32,379 nucleotides of DNA. It comes from HRBIN12 sp964640965. GTDB taxonomy: Bacteria > Actinomycetota > UBA4738 > HRBIN12. Every line of letters starts with the position of its first letter. Position 1 is the stretch's first letter. A program made the position numbers and the translations under genes. The stretch is taken from contig CAZXJB010000011.1 of assembly GCA_964640965.1 (NCBI GenBank), positions 1-32,379 on the forward strand, read 5' to 3'. Below the pieces are notes generated by a model, which was not told the origin of the DNA, did not search any database, and saw only the letters and a program-made list of their open reading frames with translations. Of this stretch, positions 28,855-32,379 are shown piece by piece.

Positions 28855-31800
28855 ATGGGTGAGAGCTTCGTCCACCTGCATGTGCACACGGAGTACTCGC
28901 TGCTCGACGGGGCGGCGAGGATCGACCGGCTGTTCGCGCGCGCGGCCGAGGAGCGGATGCCGGCCCTCGCGGTCACCGACCACGGGGTGATGTTCGGGGC
29001 CCTGGAGTTCTACGAGGGGGGGCTCGCGGCCGGCGTGAAGCCGATCATCGGCGTCGAGGCCTACGTCGCGCCGGGCTCGCGGTTCGAGCGCTCGCCGGGG
29101 GAGAGCGAGGAGAAGTACCGGCACCTCACGATCCTCGCCCGGGACGAGCGGGGCTACCGCAACCTCCTGCGCCTGGTGAGCGACGCGCATCTGGAGGGCT
29201 TCTACCACCGCCCGCGGATCGACAAGCCGCTGCTCGCGGAGCGGGCCGAGGGGCTGATCGGCCTGTCCGGGTGCCTGGCGTCGGAGGTCGCGCAGCTGCT
29301 GCTCGCCGGCCAGCGGGCCAAGGCGGAGGACGTCGCCGCCACCTACCGCGACATCTTCGGCGATGGGATGTTCTACGTCGAGCTCCAGGACCACGGGCTG
29401 CCGGAGCAGCGGAGGATCCTGCCCGAGCTCATCGCGCTCGCCGAGCGTCTGGGGCTGCCGGTGGTCGCGACGAACGACCTCCACTACACGGAGCGGACCG
29501 AGGCGAAGCCCCACGACGTGCTGCTGTGCATCCAGCAGCAGAAGGTGCAGTCCGATCCGAACCGGCTGAAGTTCGACTCGGACCAGTTCTACCTGAAGAG
29601 CGCGGCCGAGATGCGAGAGGTCTTCCGCGAGATCCCACGAGCGTGCGACGCCACGCTCGAGATCGCCGAGATGTGCGACCTGCGGCTCGTCTACGGCGAG
29701 GCCGCGCCGCCGGACCAGCGCTTCCACGTCCCCCGGTTCGAGCCGCCGGACGCCAAGGACCTCGACACGTACCTCCGCGAGCTCGTCGAGCGGGGCGCGG
29801 TGGAGCGCTACGGCGAGATCACTCCCGAGATCCGGGAGCGGATCGACCACGAGCTGGCGGTCATCACCTCGATGGGGTTCTCCGGCTACTTCCTGATCGT
29901 GTGGGACCTCATCCGGTTCGCCCGCGAGAACGGGATCCGGGTGGGGCCGGGGCGGGGGTCGGCCGCCGGATCGGTCGTCTCGTACGCGCTGCGGATCACC
30001 GACCTCGACCCGCTGCGGTACGGGCTCATCTTCGAGCGCTTCTTGAACCCCGAGCGCGTGCAGATGCCCGACATCGACATGGACTTCGACGAGCGCCGGC
30101 GGGACGAGGTCATCCGCTACGTGGCCCAGCGCTACGGGGAGGACCACGTGGCGCAGATCATCACGTTCCAGACGATCAAGGGCAAGCAGGGCATCCGGGA
30201 CGCCGCGCGGGTGCTCGGCTTCCCGGCCTCCGTCGGCGACCGGCTCTGCAAGATGTACCCGCCCGCCGTGATGGGCCGGGACTTCCCGATCGAGCAGGCC
30301 CTCGAGCTCTCGCCGGAGCTCCGCGAGGCCTACGAGCGGGAGCCGGAGGCGCGCGAGATCATCGACACGGCCCGCGCCCTCGAGGGGCTCCGGCGCGAGG
30401 ACTCGGTCCACGCCGCCGGCGTCGTGATCGGCGACGCGCCCCTCGTCAACTACCTGCCGCTGAAGCTCGCGAAGGACTCGCGCGACGACTCGCGCCGCAT
30501 CGTCACGCAGTTCGACATGCACGGGGTCGAGAAGCTCGGCCTGCTCAAGATGGACTTCCTCGGCCTGCGGAACCTCTCGGTCATCGAGGACACGCTCGCG
30601 CTCCTGCGGCGCAAGGGGATCGAGCTGGACATCGACCACGTGCCGCTCGNNNNNNNNNNACGACCCCGAGACCTACGCGATGCTGCGCCGGGCCGACACG
30701 ACCGGCGTGTTCCAGATGGAGAGCCCGGGGATGCGCAACCTCATCAAGGCGCTCGAGCCCGACCGGTTCGAGGACCTCATGGCCCTCGTCGCGCTGTACC
30801 GGCCGGGCCTGCTCTCGATGGGGCAGCACGTGGAGTACGCCGAGCGCAAGCACGGGCGCAAGCCGGTGACGTACCCGCACCCCGCCCTCGAGGACATCCT
30901 CCGGGACACCTACGGGATCATCGTGTACCAGGAGCAGGTCATGCAGGTGGCCGTGCGCCTCGCCGGCTACACGATGGGCGAGGCCGACACGCTCCGGAAG
31001 GTCATGGGCAAGAAGCGGCGCGAGCTGCTGCCGCCCCACCGGGAGAAGTTCGTGCGGGGCGCCGTCGCCCGTGGCGAGGACCCGAAGAAGGCGGAGGAGA
31101 TCTTCGAGCTCATCGTGCCCTTCGCCGACTACGGCTTCAACGCCTCCCACGCGTGCGCGTACGCGTACGTCGCCTACCAGACCGCCTACCTGAAGGCGCA
31201 CCACCCGATCGAGTACATGGCGGCGATCCTCACGAGCGTGAAGGACGACAAGGACCGCAAGCCCTTCTACCTGAACGCGTGCCGGCTGATGGGGATCGAG
31301 GTGCTCCCGCCCGACGTGAACGAGTCCGAGCTCGACTTCGCGCCGGTGCCGACCGGGGAGCGGAAGATCCGCTACGGCCTGTCGGCGGTGCGCAACGTCG
31401 GCGAGGGCGCGGTCCAGCAGATCATCCGCGCCCGGGAGACCAAGGGCGCGTTCACCTCGTTCGCGGACTTCTGCCGCAAGGTCGACCCCTCGGTGCTCAC
31501 GAAGAAGGTCCTGGAGAGCCTCATCCTGGCCGGCGCGTTCGACTCGCTCGGGTACGCGCGCCGGGCGCTGCTCGAGAACCACGAGAAGGTGTCCGGGCCC
31601 ATCCTCGCCGAGCGCAAGGCCGAGGCAGCGGGGCAGTTCTCGCTCTTCGGCGGGGACGCCGGACCCGCCACCGAGATCGACGAGTCCGTCCTGCGGGGGG
31701 AGGAGTTCGACCGGCGCCTGCTGCTCAAGCACGAGAAGGAGATGCTCGGTCAGTTCGTGACCGACCACCCGCTGCTCGCCGTGCGCGAGCGGCTGGCCGC

Positions 31801-32379
31801 GCAGACCGACCTGGAGATCCCCGAGGTCGCGACGCTCGACGACGGCGACCTCGTCACGGTCGGGGGGATCGTGGCGGCGGTCGCCCGGCGGTACACGAAG
31901 CGCGGCGAGCCGTACGCGCAGTTCCGGCTCGAGGACCTCACGGGCGGCGTCACCGTCATCGCGTTCCCGAGCGTCTACGAGCAGGTCCCGCACCTCATCG
32001 AGACGGACGCCATCGTGCTCGTGAAGGGCAGGGTCGACCGGCGGGGCCGGGCCGAGGAGGTCCAGCTGCGGGCCGTCGAGATCGCGGAGCCCGACCTCGG
32101 CGCCGCGCCGGAGCGACGGGCGACGGGTGTGCTCGTCGTCGACCTGCCGGCCGCGAGCTGCACCCAGGCCGTCCTCGCGGAGCTCCGGGCCCTGCTCGAG
32201 GCCCATCCCGGCGCCGCCCCCGTCCGGGTGCGGTTCGTGTCGTCGCAGGGGGTGACGCCGCTCGAGGTCGGCGCGTACCGGGTGAGCCCGACCGAGGGGC
32301 TCCTCTCCGAGCTGCGGCTGCTCCTCGGCCCGAGCGCCGCGCGCGTCGACCTCGAGCGGCGTCACCCCCTGCGACGACA
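28855..32379 (+). CDS. dnaE: DNA polymerase III alpha subunit DnaE (3' end beyond window)
   Basis: About 1170 residues are visible, nearly the whole expected length. The PHP domain begins at once (FVHLHVHTEYSLLDGAARID; HxH at residues 9 and 11), with ALAVTDHGVMFGALEFY, GLSGCLASE and VATNDLHYT, so its metal sites look intact. The polymerase core has GPGRGSAAGS, catalytic PDIDMDF (D406, D408) and LLKMDFLGL (D567). A helix-hairpin-helix region and an OB fold (VTVGGIVAAVARRYTKRGEP) follow. ATG 28855 is preceded by GGAGGG nine bases upstream. Ten Ns at 30650-30659 break the frame, but joining the two sides restores VPLDDPETYAMLRR, so this is an assembly artefact and not a pseudogene. With an intact PHP domain this is a DnaE1-type replicative polymerase. 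Confidence 0.96.
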   Translation, partial: MGESFVHLHVHTEYSLLDGAARIDRLFARAAEERMPALAVTDHGVMFGALEFYEGGLAAGVKPIIGVEAYVAPGSRFERSPGESEEKYRHLTILARDERGYRNLLRLVSDAHLEGFYHRPRIDKPLLAERAEGLIGLSGCLASEVAQLLLAGQRAKAEDVAATYRDIFGDGMFYVELQDHGLPEQRRILPELIALAERLGLPVVATNDLHYTERTEAKPHDVLLCIQQQKVQSDPNRLKFDSDQFYLKSAAEMREVFREIPRACDATLEIAEMCDLRLVYGEAAPPDQRFHVPRFEPPDAKDLDTYLRELVERGAVERYGEITPEIRERIDHELAVITSMGFSGYFLIVWDLIRFARENGIRVGPGRGSAAGSVVSYALRITDLDPLRYGLIFERFLNPERVQMPDIDMDFDERRRDEVIRYVAQRYGEDHVAQIITFQTIKGKQGIRDAARVLGFPASVGDRLCKMYPPAVMGRDFPIEQALELSPELREAYEREPEAREIIDTARALEGLRREDSVHAAGVVIGDAPLVNYLPLKLAKDSRDDSRRIVTQFDMHGVEKLGLLKMDFLGLRNLSVIEDTLALLRRKGIELDIDHVPLXXXXRPRDLRDAAPGRHDRRVPDGEPGDAQPHQGARARPVRGPHGPRRAVPAGPALDGAARGVRRAQARAQAGDVPAPRPRGHPPGHLRDHRVPGAGHAGGRAPRRLHDGRGRHAPEGHGQEAARAAAAPPGEVRAGRRRPWRGPEEGGGDLRAHRALRRLRLQRLPRVRVRVRRLPDRLPEGAPPDRVHGGDPHEREGRQGPQALLPERVPADGDRGAPARRERVRARLRAGADRGAEDPLRPVGGAQRRRGRGPADHPRPGDQGRVHLVRGLLPQGRPLGAHEEGPGEPHPGRRVRLARVRAPGAAREPREGVRAHPRRAQGRGSGAVLALRRGRRTRHRDRRVRPAGGGVRPAPAAQAREGDARSVRDRPPAARRARAAGRADRPGDPRGRDARRRRPRHGRGDRGGGRPAVHEARRAVRAVPARGPHGRRHRHRVPERLRAGPAPHRDGRHRAREGQGRPAGPGRGGPAAGRRDRGARPRRRAGATGDGCARRRPAGRELHPGRPRGAPGPARGPSRRRPRPGAVRVVAGGDAARGRRVPGEPDRGAPLRAAAAPRPERRARRPRAASPPATT
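30650..30659. other. Assembly gap (10 N) in dnaE, probably zero true length
   Basis: The left side ends CTCG and the right side begins ACGACCCCGAG. Direct joining reads CTC GAC GAC CCC GAG (LDDPE), the family sequence at this point. With ten Ns retained, the right side would be read in the wrong frame. Confidence 0.9.

Noticed and set aside
30650..30659. dnaE frameshift or pseudogene
   Set aside because: The frame change coincides exactly with ten Ns, and direct joining restores the family sequence.

Overview
The window is a very GC-rich stretch of a draft bacterial genome. It contains two runs of N, so it probably comes from a metagenome or short-read scaffold. Gene content and order point to Actinomycetota: a division and cell-wall (dcw) cluster without ftsA or ddl, followed by yggS-sepF-yggT-divIVA, a Thermus/eukaryote-like ~1050-residue IleS behind an Ile T-box leader, a small DksA/TraR protein, lspA, an RluA-family synthase and dnaE1. 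The divergent moxR-DUF58-transglutaminase operon and frequent GTG starts fit the same phylum. I cannot fix the class from sequence alone; a non-model, deep-branching actinobacterial lineage is the best guess.

Layout. Bases 1-2794 (minus strand) hold a MoxR ATPase, a DUF58 protein and the N-terminal membrane part of a TgpA-like transglutaminase, a standard three-gene set. A divergent intergenic region follows, then an HNH endonuclease (3111-3596). The mraZ control region has a repeated GTGG operator array and two related palindromes. Bases 3743-18026 are one dense operon: mraZ, a possible 34-residue membrane protein, rsmH, ftsL, ftsI, murE, murF, mraY, murD, ftsW, murG, murC, murB, ftsQ. From rsmH onward every junction overlaps; nine of eleven overlaps are exactly four bases. 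ftsZ (18242-19414) has its own well-formed promoter and is followed by yggS, sepF, yggT and divIVA. ileS (minus strand) converges on divIVA; its 5' leader is a T-box with an ATC (Ile) specifier. Then come a DUF167 gene, a DksA/TraR-like gene, lspA, a pseudouridine synthase, a minus-strand PD-(D/E)XK Fe-S nuclease, and dnaE, which is cut by the window end.

How it works together. The Mur enzymes make UDP-MurNAc-pentapeptide (murB, murC, murD, murE, murF), MraY and MurG turn it into lipid II, and FtsW/FtsI polymerise and crosslink it at the septum set by FtsZ, SepF, FtsQ and FtsL. DivIVA and YggT link this to pole and septum geometry. MraZ probably represses its own operon.

I found no mobile element, CRISPR array, tRNA or rRNA, and no convincing undescribed multi-gene system. 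The points most worth checking are a MurF in which the conserved carbamylated lysine is Ser, a perfect DnaA box in the dnaE leader, the paired palindromes ahead of the MraZ operator, the small membrane ORF between mraZ and rsmH, overlapping divergent -10 elements at two loci, a non-canonical HIGH motif in IleS, and an assembly gap in dnaE that appears to have zero true length.
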